61,738 nt of DNA from JBCCEJ01 sp039030335 (GTDB taxonomy: Bacteria > Pseudomonadota > Gammaproteobacteria > HK1), in contig JBCCEJ010000030.1 of assembly GCA_039030335.1 (NCBI GenBank), positions 1 to 61,738 of the forward strand, in the 5' to 3' direction. Both the position numbers and the translations under genes were made by a program. This document shows positions 25,070 through 34,912 of the stretch, one piece after another (position 1 is the first letter of the stretch; each line of letters starts with the position of its first letter). The notes beneath the pieces were generated by a model. The model searched no databases. It saw nothing but the letters and a program-made list of their open reading frames with translations, and was not told the DNA's origin.

Positions 25070-26326
25070 TTGGCACGAGCAGCCTTCTATGCACAGTCGG
25101 GAGGCGTCACCGCGGTCATCAATGCCAGCGCCTGCGGCGTCATCGAAACCGCGCGCCAGCACCCGGAGACATTCAGCACAGTCCTCGCCGGACGCGACGG
25201 AATCGTCGGCGCTTTGGCCGAGAACCTGATCGACACGGGGATGGAGAGCGCCGCTCGCGTCGAGGCGCTTCGCCACACACCGGGCGGTGCGTTCGGCTCC
25301 TGCCGATACAAGTTGGGAGACCTGCAAGGTCAGCGCGACGAGTATCTTCGCCTGCTGGAAGTGTTCGCCGCGCACGATGTCGGGTACTTTTTCTACAACG
25401 GCGGTGGCGACTCGCAGGATGCGACGCACAAGGTCGCTCAGTTCAGCCGGGAATTTGGCTATCCGATCCAGGCGATAGGCATACCGAAGACCGTCGACAA
25501 CGACTTACCCCGCACCGACTGCTGCCCCGGTTTCGGTTCGATCGCCAAGTACGTAGCGACCTCGATTCGCGAAGCGGCTTTCGACGTTGCATCGATGGCA
25601 GCCACGTCAACCCGAATCTTCATTCTCGAAGTCATGGGCCGTCATGCGGGATGGGTAGCCGCGGCGGGCGCCCTTGCGCAGCGCGGTCCTGGCGACGCAC
25701 CCCATCTCGTCGTCATGCCGGAGGTGCCGTTCGAACGTGCCCGATTCATGGAACGCGTCGCGCGCAGTGTCGAAGAGCACGGGTACTGCGCCATGGTGGT
25801 CTCCGAGGGCGCGCGTTACGCGGATGGCAAGTTCGTTGCTGACGCTGGCCAGGTCGACCGCTTTGGCCATACGCAGCTTGGCGGCATCGCGCCGGCCATC
25901 AGCGCGATGATCAACGCGGATCTCGGTATCAAGAATCACTGGGCGGTCGCCGACTATCTGCAGCGCTCCGCGGCACACCTCGCCTCAGCCACAGACGTGG
26001 AGCAGGCGTACGCGGTCGGGCAACACGCCGTCGAGCTTGCACTGCAGGGGGCGAACGACGTCATGACCACCATCGAGCGCCTGTCGGACTCGCCCTACCG
26101 CTGGACGGTGGGTCACGCACCGCTCGCGTCGGTCGCCAACACGGAACGGGTCTTGCCGCGTGCTTTCATCAGTGCCGACGGTTTCGGCATTACCGAAGCA
26201 TGCCGACGCTATCTGGCGCCTCTCATCATGGGGGAGGCCACACCGCCATACCGGGACGGGCTACCCGATTACGTGACGTTGGAGAACCATCAGGTACCGA
26301 AGCGCCTGCCGGAACGCTCGACGTAA
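25070..26326 (+). CDS. pfp: Pyrophosphate-dependent 6-phosphofructokinase
   Basis: 418 residues from TTG 25070, with a strong GGAGG site 7 bases upstream. It phosphorylates fructose 6-phosphate with pyrophosphate, reversibly. ATP enzymes have GGDGS; here the motif is GGGDS (111-115), with Asp114 where ATP-dependent forms have Gly. The next motif is PKTVDND (139-145), with Lys140, the mark of the pyrophosphate-dependent type. The catalytic base is likely Asp143. MGRHAGWVAA is also typical. The enzyme gene faces a membrane pyrophosphatase gene, which fits shared pyrophosphate metabolism. Confidence 0.92.
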   Translation: MARAAFYAQSGGVTAVINASACGVIETARQHPETFSTVLAGRDGIVGALAENLIDTGMESAARVEALRHTPGGAFGSCRYKLGDLQGQRDEYLRLLEVFAAHDVGYFFYNGGGDSQDATHKVAQFSREFGYPIQAIGIPKTVDNDLPRTDCCPGFGSIAKYVATSIREAAFDVASMAATSTRIFILEVMGRHAGWVAAAGALAQRGPGDAPHLVVMPEVPFERARFMERVARSVEEHGYCAMVVSEGARYADGKFVADAGQVDRFGHTQLGGIAPAISAMINADLGIKNHWAVADYLQRSAAHLASATDVEQAYAVGQHAVELALQGANDVMTTIERLSDSPYRWTVGHAPLASVANTERVLPRAFISADGFGITEACRRYLAPLIMGEATPPYRDGLPDYVTLENHQVPKRLPERST

Positions 26327-26386
26327 GGGCGCGAGAGCGGTCACGAAAATGCGGTCAGACCGTGCAGCCGCGCAACTCGCACAAAC

Positions 26387-26412
26387 GAACGGGCCGTCGC
26401 TGCGGCCCGTTC
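26387..26412. terminator. Hairpin between convergent pfp and hppA
   Basis: GAACGGGCCG and CGGCCCGTTC form a perfect 10-pair stem with a 6-base loop (TCGCTG). It lies 60 bases after the pfp stop and 52 bases after the hppA stop. On the minus strand the stem is followed by GTTTGT, on the plus strand by no T-run. It could terminate both transcripts, best for hppA. Confidence 0.55.
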
Positions 26413-26463
26413 AGCATACGTGCACACGGCGGTCGGGACGACTCGCCGTGACCTCCGGGATTG

Positions 26464-28470
<2,007 letters not shown>

Positions 28471-28686
28471 CGGTTATCCCCCTTTTGATAGAGAAGTTGA
28501 TACTGAAAGGTATAAGGTGTGGCGCGCTCGGACGCTTGCGCAGATGGCACGCGGGAGGATGGCAGCCTCGACAGGGCACGCGAACTTAACCGCGCATTTA
28601 TAGCGATTTGCTGGTACAAACGCAATCTGCTGCAGCGCACCAACCATGCCAGCCCCGCGGCTCGGCAGCCAGGGCAATACTCAAAC

Positions 28687-29205
28687 GTGAAAATTGCGGT
28701 CATTTCAGACACCCATGACCACATCCCCCTCTTGCGCCGCGGCGCCGCAGATGCAGTCGAACAGGGCGCTGACGCGATCCTGCATTGCGGCGACATCGTG
28801 GCGCCCAGCACCCTGGAAAAGCTGATCGCCTACGACGTTCCAGTGCATGCGATCCACGGCAATAATCAAGGCGATGCATACGGTTTTACGCGATTGGTGA
28901 GCCGCCGGGATCATCGGGTGACCTACTACGGCCAGGATGCCGATATCGAATTGGGGGGGCGCCGGATCTTCGTCGTCCACTTCCCGCATTACGCACGTGC
29001 GATGGCGGCAACGGGCGACTACGACCTGGTGTGCTGTGGCCATACCCACGCTGAAGAGGCCTATCAGCAGGACAACCTCCACGGTGGCAGCACTCTCGTT
29101 CTGAACCCGGGAACGCTCGGCGGCGTGGCGGCATCAGCGACTTACGCGCTGGTCGATCTGCACTCCCTGCGATACGAATTTCGTGAGATCGGCAACAGTG
29201 CGTAA
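28687..29205 (+). CDS. YfcE/MJ0936-type metallophosphodiesterase
   Basis: 172 residues from GTG 28687. The product starts MKIAVISDTHDH, with metal ligands Asp8 and His10. HCGDIV, IHGNNQGD and CCGHTHAEE complete the calcineurin-like dimetal site. YfcE-type enzymes hydrolyse phosphodiesters in vitro, and the cellular substrate is unsettled. The frame is open back to 28519, but that part does not resemble the family. dgkA follows 46 bases downstream. Confidence 0.88.
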   Translation: MKIAVISDTHDHIPLLRRGAADAVEQGADAILHCGDIVAPSTLEKLIAYDVPVHAIHGNNQGDAYGFTRLVSRRDHRVTYYGQDADIELGGRRIFVVHFPHYARAMAATGDYDLVCCGHTHAEEAYQQDNLHGGSTLVLNPGTLGGVAASATYALVDLHSLRYEFREIGNSA

Positions 29206-29251
29206 GCGCGTGCGAACCCGCCGATCGTAGCCGACCGATGACCCGGGACCG

Positions 29252-29638
29252 ATGACCGACAACAGCCCGCACAAGAACGCTTCCGGCTTTCAGCGTATCG
29301 TCAAGGCGTTCCTGTATTCGGTAGACGGGCTCAAGTCGGCAATTGCCGTCGAACAGGCGTTCAGGCAGGAACTGCTGCTGGCCGCCATACTGATACCGGT
29401 CGCGTTCGCACTCCCGGTTTCGCTGACCCAGTCAGCGATCCTCGTCATGAGTATCATGGTGGTACTGATAGCGGAGCTGGTGAACTCGGCGATCGAGGCC
29501 GCCATCGACCGAATCTCGCTCGAAAAGCATCCCCTGGCAAAGCGGGCCAAAGACGTGGGCAGCGCAGCGGTACTGCTAGCCCTGCTCAACGGCGGAGTCG
29601 TCTGGCTGTTGATCCTCTGGGACGCCTTCGGCGCGTGA
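29252..29638 (+). CDS. dgkA: Diacylglycerol kinase
   Basis: 128 residues with three membrane helices. It recycles diacylglycerol to phosphatidic acid. The conserved active-site stretch is AELVNSAIEAAIDRI, with Glu75, Asn78 and Glu82, followed by KRAKDVGSAAVLLAL with Asp101. Size and motifs match E. coli DgkA (122 residues). The upstream plus-strand neighbour is the phosphodiesterase gene. Confidence 0.95.
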   Translation: MTDNSPHKNASGFQRIVKAFLYSVDGLKSAIAVEQAFRQELLLAAILIPVAFALPVSLTQSAILVMSIMVVLIAELVNSAIEAAIDRISLEKHPLAKRAKDVGSAAVLLALLNGGVVWLLILWDAFGA

Positions 29639-29685
29639 CCGTGCGTCAGTGCGGCATTCCCACGGAGGATTTGACCCCCTCGGCT

Positions 29686-30282
29686 TCAAGACCAGAGCCG
29701 CACACCATGACGTGCCAGCATTGAGCAGGTCTCGTGAACGGGCAGCCCCATGACGGCGCTGTAGCTGCCGTCGAGGTGGCTGACGAACATCGCGGCCCGA
29801 CCCTGGATGGCGTAACTCCCGGCCTTGTCGAACGGCTCACCGGTATCGCAGTAGGCGCTGGCTTCCGCGCTCGACAGCATACGAAACGTCACCGTCGAGG
29901 CGACGCACAGGCTTTCAGCCGGTTCAGCGATCGCGATGGCCGACAGCACCTCGTGGGAGCGGTCCGACAAGATCGCGAGCTGGGCCAACGCGTCGTCGCG
30001 GTCGCGCGGTTTGCCGAGGATCCGGTCATCGACCACGACCGCGGTGTCGGCGCCGAGCACCGGGAGTCGGGGGCGCGTGACTTTTGCCGAACCGGCGCGG
30101 GCCTTTTCCGCCGCCATGCGCAGCACGTAGTCGAGCGGCATTTCCTCCGGATGGGGCCGCTCATCGATATCGACGTCCACAACTTCGAAGCGAAGTCCAA
30201 CCTGAGCGAGAAGTTCGCGGCGACGCGGAGAGCGGGACGCGAGGATCAGCTGCGGTTCCAGATCGGGTCGGCGCGAGGACAT
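29686..30282 (-). CDS. maf: Maf-family nucleotide pyrophosphatase
   Basis: 198 residues from ATG 30282. Maf proteins hydrolyse dTTP, UTP or m7GTP and modified nucleotides. The N-terminal signature ILASRSPRRRELLAQVG is clear, as are ADTAVVVDDRILGKP and GSYAIQGRAAMFV. The YhdE/dTTP subgroup is suggested by these but not certain. The frame extends to 30528, where it would overlap rlmH; the Met at 30282 directly precedes the family N terminus. It ends the leuS-to-maf run. Confidence 0.92.
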   Translation of the reverse strand: MSSRRPDLEPQLILASRSPRRRELLAQVGLRFEVVDVDIDERPHPEEMPLDYVLRMAAEKARAGSAKVTRPRLPVLGADTAVVVDDRILGKPRDRDDALAQLAILSDRSHEVLSAIAIAEPAESLCVASTVTFRMLSSAEASAYCDTGEPFDKAGSYAIQGRAAMFVSHLDGSYSAVMGLPVHETCSMLARHGVRLWS

Positions 30283-30293
30283 CGTGTGGCTGC

Positions 30294-30764
30294 CTAAGCG
30301 CGGTGATATGGATGGTTGTTCAGCATCGACCACGCACGGTAGAGCTGCTCGGCGAGTACTATGCGCACCATCCCGTGTGGCAACGTTAGCGGGGAAAGGC
30401 TCCACATCATGTCCGCCGACTTCTTGAGACTGCTGTCCAGCCCGTCCGCCCCACCGATCACCAAAGCCACGTCCTGCCCGGACCCCATCCAGCCGTTCAG
30501 CTTGTTTTTCAGTTGTTCGGTACTCCACGCGGTACCACGCTCATCGAGCGCAACCAGCAGCCCACCGCGCGGCAGCCGGCCCCGCAGGGCGTCGGCTTCG
30601 GCCACTTTGCGCTCAGCCGGAGCACGTGCACGGTCGCGGGCGGAGAGCTGTACCTCGGCAAGTTCAAGCTGGCATTCGCGCGGCATGCGCCGCGCGTATT
30701 CGTTGTAGCCAGCGCTGACCCACTCGGGCATCCGTGTTCCCACGGCAACGATGTGCACGCGCAT
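30294..30764 (-). CDS. rlmH: 23S rRNA (pseudouridine1915-N3)-methyltransferase
   Basis: 156 residues. This SPOUT-class methyltransferase modifies helix 69 of 23S rRNA in assembled ribosomes. The knot region has LVIGGADGLD, and the C terminus has SLSPLTLPHGMVRIVLAEQL and ends with NNHPYHRA, all invariant in the family. rsfS lies 27 bases upstream and maf 11 bases downstream. Confidence 0.97.
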   Translation of the reverse strand: MRVHIVAVGTRMPEWVSAGYNEYARRMPRECQLELAEVQLSARDRARAPAERKVAEADALRGRLPRGGLLVALDERGTAWSTEQLKNKLNGWMGSGQDVALVIGGADGLDSSLKKSADMMWSLSPLTLPHGMVRIVLAEQLYRAWSMLNNHPYHRA

Positions 30765-30791
30765 CAGTGGTCACCGCAGAGCACGCGCCCG

Positions 30792-31175
30792 CTAAGGAGC
30801 GGTGGCGGCATCCTCGACGCTGCCACCGGGGGGTTGGGTCCACAACTTCTCGATCTGATAGGTCTCACGGCTGGTCGGATTCATGACGTGCACTACAACA
30901 TCACAGAGGTCGACCAGTACCCACTCGGCGTCGCGCTCACCTTCGATGCCGAGCAGCGTGACACCGCCTTCCTTCGAGCGTTTTTGCAGATTCTCTGACA
31001 AAGCCCGAACCTGCCGTCCCGAAGTGCCGCTCGCGACTACCATGTAGTCGGTCACCGTCGTCAGCTCGCGCACGTCGAGCACCTTGATGTCGACGGCCTT
31101 CAATTCGTCGAGCGCGTCGACGGCGAGTTGCAAAATGGCGTCAGGAGTCGGGCTGTCGGAGCTAGCTGGATGCAT
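30792..31175 (-). CDS. rsfS: Ribosomal silencing factor RsfS
   Basis: 127 residues from ATG 31175. It binds ribosomal protein uL14 and blocks subunit joining in stationary phase. Family motifs are LDELKAVDIKVLDVRELT, DYMVVASGTSGRQVRAL and EGERDAEWVLVDLCDVVVH. I chose the ATG at 31175, which overlaps the end of nadD by 14 bases; a start at 31211 would add residues not seen in the family. Confidence 0.96.
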   Translation of the reverse strand: MHPASSDSPTPDAILQLAVDALDELKAVDIKVLDVRELTTVTDYMVVASGTSGRQVRALSENLQKRSKEGGVTLLGIEGERDAEWVLVDLCDVVVHVMNPTSRETYQIEKLWTQPPGGSVEDAATAP

Positions 31176-31800
31176 AGAGTTGCTCGTTTTTGATGATGTC
31201 GATGACGGCATCGGGAACCAGAAAGTCAGGCGAACGGCGTCGGCTCACCAACGTGCGTATGCGAGTGCTCGAAATGTCGAGAACCGGCACTTGCCCAAGG
31301 AGAACCGCGCCATGGGTTGTGGTCCGCAGCCGTTCCGGGCCCAGGACCTCGTGGCCACGCAGCAAGCGGGCGACCTCGGGCCCGTAGTCGGCCGTCGCGC
31401 CCGGCCGCTGCACGACGCAAAGGTGTGCAAAGTCGAGAATTTCCCGCCACCTGTGCCAGTGGTGGAGCATCAGGAACTGGTCCATTCCAATGATCAGGCA
31501 GAGCGATGCATTCGGTAGCTCCGCGCGGAGTGCCTCGAGGGTGTCTATCGTATAGGAAGGCCCGTCGCGTTCGAGTTCCCGCGTATCGACCTCGAGCAGC
31601 GCAATGCCCGCACTGGCGGCCGTCAGCATCCTCAGGCGCTGAGTGTTGCTCGCTTCGGGCGCTTCGCGATGCGACGGCACGCCTACCGGCACCAGGCGCA
31701 CCGATGTCATGCCGACGAGGTCTGCGAGTTCCAGGGCAACGCGAAGATGGCCGTTGTGCACGGGGTCGAAAGTGCCGCCCAACAGGCCGATCACATGCAT
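31162..31800 (-). CDS. nadD: Nicotinate-nucleotide adenylyltransferase
   Basis: 212 residues. It makes deamido-NAD from nicotinate mononucleotide and ATP. The nucleotide motif GGTFDPVHNGHL holds the HxGH signature (HNGH). ISSTRIR near the C terminus is the second conserved motif. proA ends 36 bases upstream and rsfS overlaps its 3' end. The proA-nadD adjacency is also found in pseudomonads. Confidence 0.97.
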   Translation of the reverse strand: MHVIGLLGGTFDPVHNGHLRVALELADLVGMTSVRLVPVGVPSHREAPEASNTQRLRMLTAASAGIALLEVDTRELERDGPSYTIDTLEALRAELPNASLCLIIGMDQFLMLHHWHRWREILDFAHLCVVQRPGATADYGPEVARLLRGHEVLGPERLRTTTHGAVLLGQVPVLDISSTRIRTLVSRRRSPDFLVPDAVIDIIKNEQLYASS

Positions 31801-31836
31801 CCGCAGAGCCGGCGTGAAGGATTCACGACGCTCCTG

Positions 31837-33105
31837 TCACGTGCGCACATGCCCGTCGCCGAACACCACGTACTTCTGCGACGTCAGCCCCTCGATGCCA
31901 ACCGGACCGCGCGCGTGGATCTTGTCCGTGCTGATGCCGATTTCGGCCCCGAGCCCGTACTCGAAGCCATCAGCGAACCGCGTCGAGGCGTTGACCATCA
32001 CGGAGCTGGAATCGACGTCGGTCAGGAACTGCCGTGCGCGTGCAAAGTTCTCGGTCACGATCGCGTCGGTATGCTGCGAACCGTAATTCGCGATGTGTTC
32101 AACGGCCTCTTCGTAGCCATCCACAACCCGAATCGCGATGATCGGCGCGAGGTATTCCTCATGCCAGTCTGCGTCGGTGGCGGGGCGAACGTCTTCGAGC
32201 AGCATCTGCGTCCGGGCGCAGCCGCGCATTTCCACACCGGCCTCCCGATAAGCGGCGGCGATAGGCGGCAGCATATCGCTCGCGACGACCGCGGACACCA
32301 GCAGGGTCTCGGCCGTGTTGCAGGTACCGTAACGCTGCGTCTTGGCGTTTACCGCGACGGCCAACGCTTTGGCAGCATCCGCGTCGTCATCGACGTAGAC
32401 GTGACACACGCCGTGCAGATGCTTGATCACAGGCACGCGCGCGTCGTTACTGATCCGTTCGATAAGGCCCTTGCCACCGCGCGGCACGATCACATCGACG
32501 TACGCATCCATCGCGACCAGCGCGCTGACGGCGGCGCGGTCCGTCGTCTCGATGACCTGCACAGCGTCTGGAGGCAAGCCCGACGCATCCAGCCCGGCTC
32601 GGATACAGGCCGCGATCGCCTGATTCGAATGCACCGCCTCCGAACCGCCCCTGAGAATTGTGGCGTTGCCGGATTTGAGGCAGAGCGCAGCCGCATCAGC
32701 GGTCACGTTCGGACGTGATTCGTAAATGATGCCGACGACACCGAGCGGGACCCGCATGCGTCCGACTTGAATGCCCGTCGGGCGATACCGCAGGTCCGTG
32801 ATCTCGCCGAGCGGGTCGGGCAAACCAGCCACTTCGCGAAGTCCTGCAGCCATCGTCGCAATCCGGGCGGGGGTGAGACGCAACCGGTCGGCCAGCGCCG
32901 CGTCCAGGCCACTGGCCGTACCGGCGTCGACATCGCGGTCGTTAGCCTCCAGAAGTGCGCCTTCGCGTGCCATGATCGCGTCCGCGATCGCATGTAATGC
33001 CGCCACCCGCTCGGCTGACGAACAACGTGCCAGGCGTCGCGAGGCCGACCGCGCGCGCTCCCCGAGCTGCATCATGTAGGCGTTGAGGTCGAATGCTTTG
33101 TCCAT
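31837..33105 (-). CDS. proA: Gamma-glutamyl phosphate reductase
   Basis: 422 residues. It reduces gamma-glutamyl phosphate to the semialdehyde, the second step of proline synthesis. The fold is that of aldehyde dehydrogenases. The catalytic cysteine is in QRYGTCNTAETLLV. PLGVVGIIYESRPNVT and GNATILRGGSEA are typical. proB is not in the window. Start ATG 33105 gives the family length. Confidence 0.97.
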   Translation of the reverse strand: MDKAFDLNAYMMQLGERARSASRRLARCSSAERVAALHAIADAIMAREGALLEANDRDVDAGTASGLDAALADRLRLTPARIATMAAGLREVAGLPDPLGEITDLRYRPTGIQVGRMRVPLGVVGIIYESRPNVTADAAALCLKSGNATILRGGSEAVHSNQAIAACIRAGLDASGLPPDAVQVIETTDRAAVSALVAMDAYVDVIVPRGGKGLIERISNDARVPVIKHLHGVCHVYVDDDADAAKALAVAVNAKTQRYGTCNTAETLLVSAVVASDMLPPIAAAYREAGVEMRGCARTQMLLEDVRPATDADWHEEYLAPIIAIRVVDGYEEAVEHIANYGSQHTDAIVTENFARARQFLTDVDSSSVMVNASTRFADGFEYGLGAEIGISTDKIHARGPVGIEGLTSQKYVVFGDGHVRT

Positions 33106-33220
33106 CGTCTACCGCACCATGGCGCCAAGGCGTCGCGCCGGCCGTACAACTGCCACTATTCTCGCACACTGGTGCATGCGAGGCGTCTCCCGGGCAGGCC
33201 ACGCGCACCCGGCAACTCCC

Positions 33221-34255
33221 CTAGCGACGCACGCCATCGACCAACACGGCGGCGCCAGCGACCCGCAGACACAGCAGTTCAATCAATGCCCACGGGTCGT
33301 CGGGACTCATGCCTTTTCCGGCGCGATCGATGTGATGGGCCTGCCGCAGAAAACCATACCAGGCCGTTTGCGGATGCCGGCGAACGGCCGCCTGCACTAT
33401 CGCCCGGCGCTGCCGCCAGACGCCTAACGAGCGGTCGCCGAACACCGACGCGGCAGCTTCGCCGGCGTGCAGCCGAGTCGCGATGCCGGCCACGGCCCGC
33501 AGCATCCAGGCCAGCGTGCCTACCAATGGTGGTAACGGGGCCTTCTCGCGCGCCAGCGCCCGAACGATCCGGACGGTTCGTCCGGTGTGGCCTTCCAACA
33601 TCGCATCGACCAGAGCAAACCCATCGTAGCGGGCCCCCTCACCGGAGGCGTGCATTACGGCGTCCACATCCACCGTGCCTTGCGCTGCCAACAGCGCCAG
33701 CAACGCCGTGCTCTGCGCCGCAGCGACCAGATTGCCTTCCGTACGCTCGGCCAGCAAGGTCGCCGCCTCGGCCGTCGCGGTGACACCATGTCCGGCAAAG
33801 CGCGTCTGTATCCAGCCCGGTAACTCGCCAGGGCCAACCGGCCAGAATTCAACACACACCGCCTGCGCGGACATCGACTTGTACCAGGCACTGCGTTTGG
33901 CCGATCCATCGAGACGCGGCGAGGTAACCAGGATGACATCGGGGCCAGAGAGCCCGGCGAGCTGCGCGAGCGCCGCGCCGCCGTCTTTGCCGGGCCGCGC
34001 GGAATTCAGGCGAATCTCGATGAGGCGCTGCTCGGCGAACAAGGAAGGCGACGCCGCGTCGGCGAGGATCATCGTCCAATCGAGATCGCGGTCAGCGGCG
34101 AATACCAGACGTTCCTGGCAACCGCTCGACAGGGCGCGCGCGCGCACCGCGTCGGCCGCCTCGCCTCGCTGAAACAGCTCGTCTCCGGCCAGCAGATAGC
34201 AAGGCGCGAGCTCCCGCTCGAGCGCCCGCGAGAGCTCAGCTGCGCGTAGCTGCAT
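33221..34255 (-). CDS. holA: DNA polymerase III delta subunit
   Basis: 344 residues. It is the clamp-opening subunit of the gamma-complex clamp loader. It shows the RarA/AAA-like N-terminal region with LERELAPCYLLAGDELF, then a lid and a collar domain (LVDAMLEGHTGRTVRIV, PLVGTLAWMLRAVAG). lptE lies 54 bases upstream. The order leuS-lptE-holA is standard in gammaproteobacteria. Confidence 0.94.
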   Translation of the reverse strand: MQLRAAELSRALERELAPCYLLAGDELFQRGEAADAVRARALSSGCQERLVFAADRDLDWTMILADAASPSLFAEQRLIEIRLNSARPGKDGGAALAQLAGLSGPDVILVTSPRLDGSAKRSAWYKSMSAQAVCVEFWPVGPGELPGWIQTRFAGHGVTATAEAATLLAERTEGNLVAAAQSTALLALLAAQGTVDVDAVMHASGEGARYDGFALVDAMLEGHTGRTVRIVRALAREKAPLPPLVGTLAWMLRAVAGIATRLHAGEAAASVFGDRSLGVWRQRRAIVQAAVRRHPQTAWYGFLRQAHHIDRAGKGMSPDDPWALIELLCLRVAGAAVLVDGVRR

Positions 34256-34309
34256 CGGGCCGCGCCCCGCCAGCGGCGCCTGCGACAGTTCGCCGCGCCG
34301 ACCCCCGTA

Positions 34310-34813
34310 TCACTGCTTCAACAGAGCGCGCAGCCGGCGGATGATCTGTTGGATACCATCGCGACGCATCTCTTCGCGCAGCACACCTTCTTCCCGGCTC
34401 TTGCCAATGACGGCGTCTGCGTCGAAAACGAAATCACGCTTCAGCTGCAGGGTCTGTCGACGCACCATCGGCTTGCCCTCGGAATCGACGAGCCCGAACT
34501 GGGCGCTGTAAGCGAGTTCGTACTCCCGCGCTTTACCGGTGTTCGGATCGATCGTCAGAACGCGGCGGTCGTAACGCTCGTTCGCTACCGTCAGAACCGC
34601 GTCGGCCGGTGCCTTGGGGTCCTTGACTACCTGAACGCCGCCGTCGGTCAGGAACACGCCCAAGATGTCCCGGGTCGTGGTGTTCGCGGCCTCGACGCGA
34701 ACCGCATCGACCCCTTCCAGCTTGGCTCCGCCGCGCAGCTGAAAGCCACAGCCAGCGAGCAAGCTCGCAGACAGGCCGACCACCACGAGAGTCTTGAGCG
34801 TTGACCAGCGCAT
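34310..34813 (-). CDS. lptE: LPS-assembly lipoprotein LptE
   Basis: 167 residues. The signal peptide ends in the lipobox LLAGC, with lipidated Cys22, followed by GFQLRGG, the family hallmark. It plugs the LptD barrel that delivers lipopolysaccharide to the outer surface. The C-terminal part (MRRDGIQQIIRRLRALLKQ) is the usual helix. It sits 99 bases after leuS and before holA. Confidence 0.95.
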   Translation of the reverse strand: MRWSTLKTLVVVGLSASLLAGCGFQLRGGAKLEGVDAVRVEAANTTTRDILGVFLTDGGVQVVKDPKAPADAVLTVANERYDRRVLTIDPNTGKAREYELAYSAQFGLVDSEGKPMVRRQTLQLKRDFVFDADAVIGKSREEGVLREEMRRDGIQQIIRRLRALLKQ

Positions 34814-34912
34814 CCGAATTCTCCAAGCGCACCGCGCAGTTGTCAGGGACTGCTGTTCCCGTGAGGCGGGCCGCTGCAGGGCCGCCGCATGAAGGCTCAG
34901 CGGACCCTAATG